Shown piece by piece: positions 63,875 to 64,000 of a stretch of 64,000 bases of DNA. A program made the translations under genes and the position numbers. Position 1 is the first letter of the stretch. Every line of letters begins with the position of its first letter. The notes under the pieces were generated by a model. The model searched no databases. It was not told the DNA's origin and was given only the letters and a program-made list of their open reading frames with translations. The stretch is from Rhodoferax antarcticus ANT.BR (GTDB lineage Bacteria; Pseudomonadota; Gammaproteobacteria; Burkholderiales; Burkholderiaceae_C), in contig NZ_MSYM01000017.1 in NCBI RefSeq assembly GCF_001938565.1, forward strand, positions 124,001 through 188,000, in the 5' to 3' direction.

Positions 63875-64000
63875 TCAGGTTGGTTTCTGGACCGCCAGCA
63901 TGTAATTGACGCTGGTGTCTGCGTTGAGCCAGAACCGCTTGGTAAACGGGTTGTAAGACAAGCCCTTGCTGTGCGACACCGTTAGCCCGGCAGTGCGGCA
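63875..64000 (-). CDS. ubiG: Ubiquinone biosynthesis O-methyltransferase UbiG, C-terminal end
   Basis: The last 41 residues before the right window edge: CRTAGLTVSHSKGLSYNPFT then KRFWLNADTSVNYMLAVQKP and T. The pattern GLxYNPxTKxFxL...DVNYM is the UbiG C-terminus. UbiG methylates two hydroxyls during ubiquinone synthesis. It is followed by gph in the same direction, the usual order. Confidence 0.88.
   Translation of the reverse strand, partial: CRTAGLTVSHSKGLSYNPFTKRFWLNADTSVNYMLAVQKPT

Overview
The window looks like a chromosome segment of a betaproteobacterium, most likely a Comamonadaceae member of the Rhodoferax/Polaromonas type. The evidence is a fumarate reductase operon (frdBCD), a tmRNA whose tag ends in ANDERFALAA, betaproteobacterial-looking core proteins, and a short dispersed intergenic repeat with five copies here. 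No taxonomy search was possible, so this is an inference.

Layout. (1) 1-27.4 kb is mostly ordinary chromosome: frdBCD; a tandem universal stress protein; a CPA2 antiporter; an acyl-CoA ligase; acnA; a phasin-like protein; a two-component system facing a six-gene extracytosolic flavin redox cluster (ferric-reductase-like protein, PepSY, DUF2271, PepSY-flavoprotein reductase, ApbE); a lactate/malate-type dehydrogenase; two decayed genes (PRC-barrel, cardiolipin synthase); and a TAXI-TRAP transporter with a racemase-like protein and a class III aminotransferase. (2) 27.4-40.9 kb is a scrapyard of mobile DNA: fragments of a serine recombinase, an IS91-like transposase, a tyrosine recombinase and a DUF262 gene; an intact vapBC; an intact DUF2924/large serine recombinase/ParB-HTH module; umuDC beside an SRAP gene; and an HNH-type gene set. 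(3) About 40.9-62.78 kb reads as one integrated element of roughly 21.9 kb inserted at the 3' end of ssrA. The integrase gene lies next to ssrA, and a degenerate copy of the ssrA tail followed by a terminator marks the far end. (4) 62.78-64 kb is chromosome again: ssrA, gph, ubiG (partial).

The element is a plasmid-like replicon rather than a plain prophage. It carries a TrfA-family initiator with about ten 15-bp iterons and a DnaA box, KfrA, a ParA/ribbon-helix-helix pair and an AlpA-type regulator. It also has a type I restriction-modification operon with two extra nuclease-like genes and a broken ImmA/IrrE metallopeptidase. No conjugation or mobilisation gene is visible.

The two most interesting parts are in the middle of the element. 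The first is about 1.1 kb (54.10-55.21 kb) with no credible ORF but many perfect hairpins; those with tetraloops favour + strand loops of the GNRA and UUCG types, which suggests a large structured RNA. The second is a three-repeat CRISPR-like mini-array (55.83-57.10 kb, no cas genes) whose first spacer was split by an IS630-family insertion at a TA. Removing the IS restores a 61-bp repeat period.
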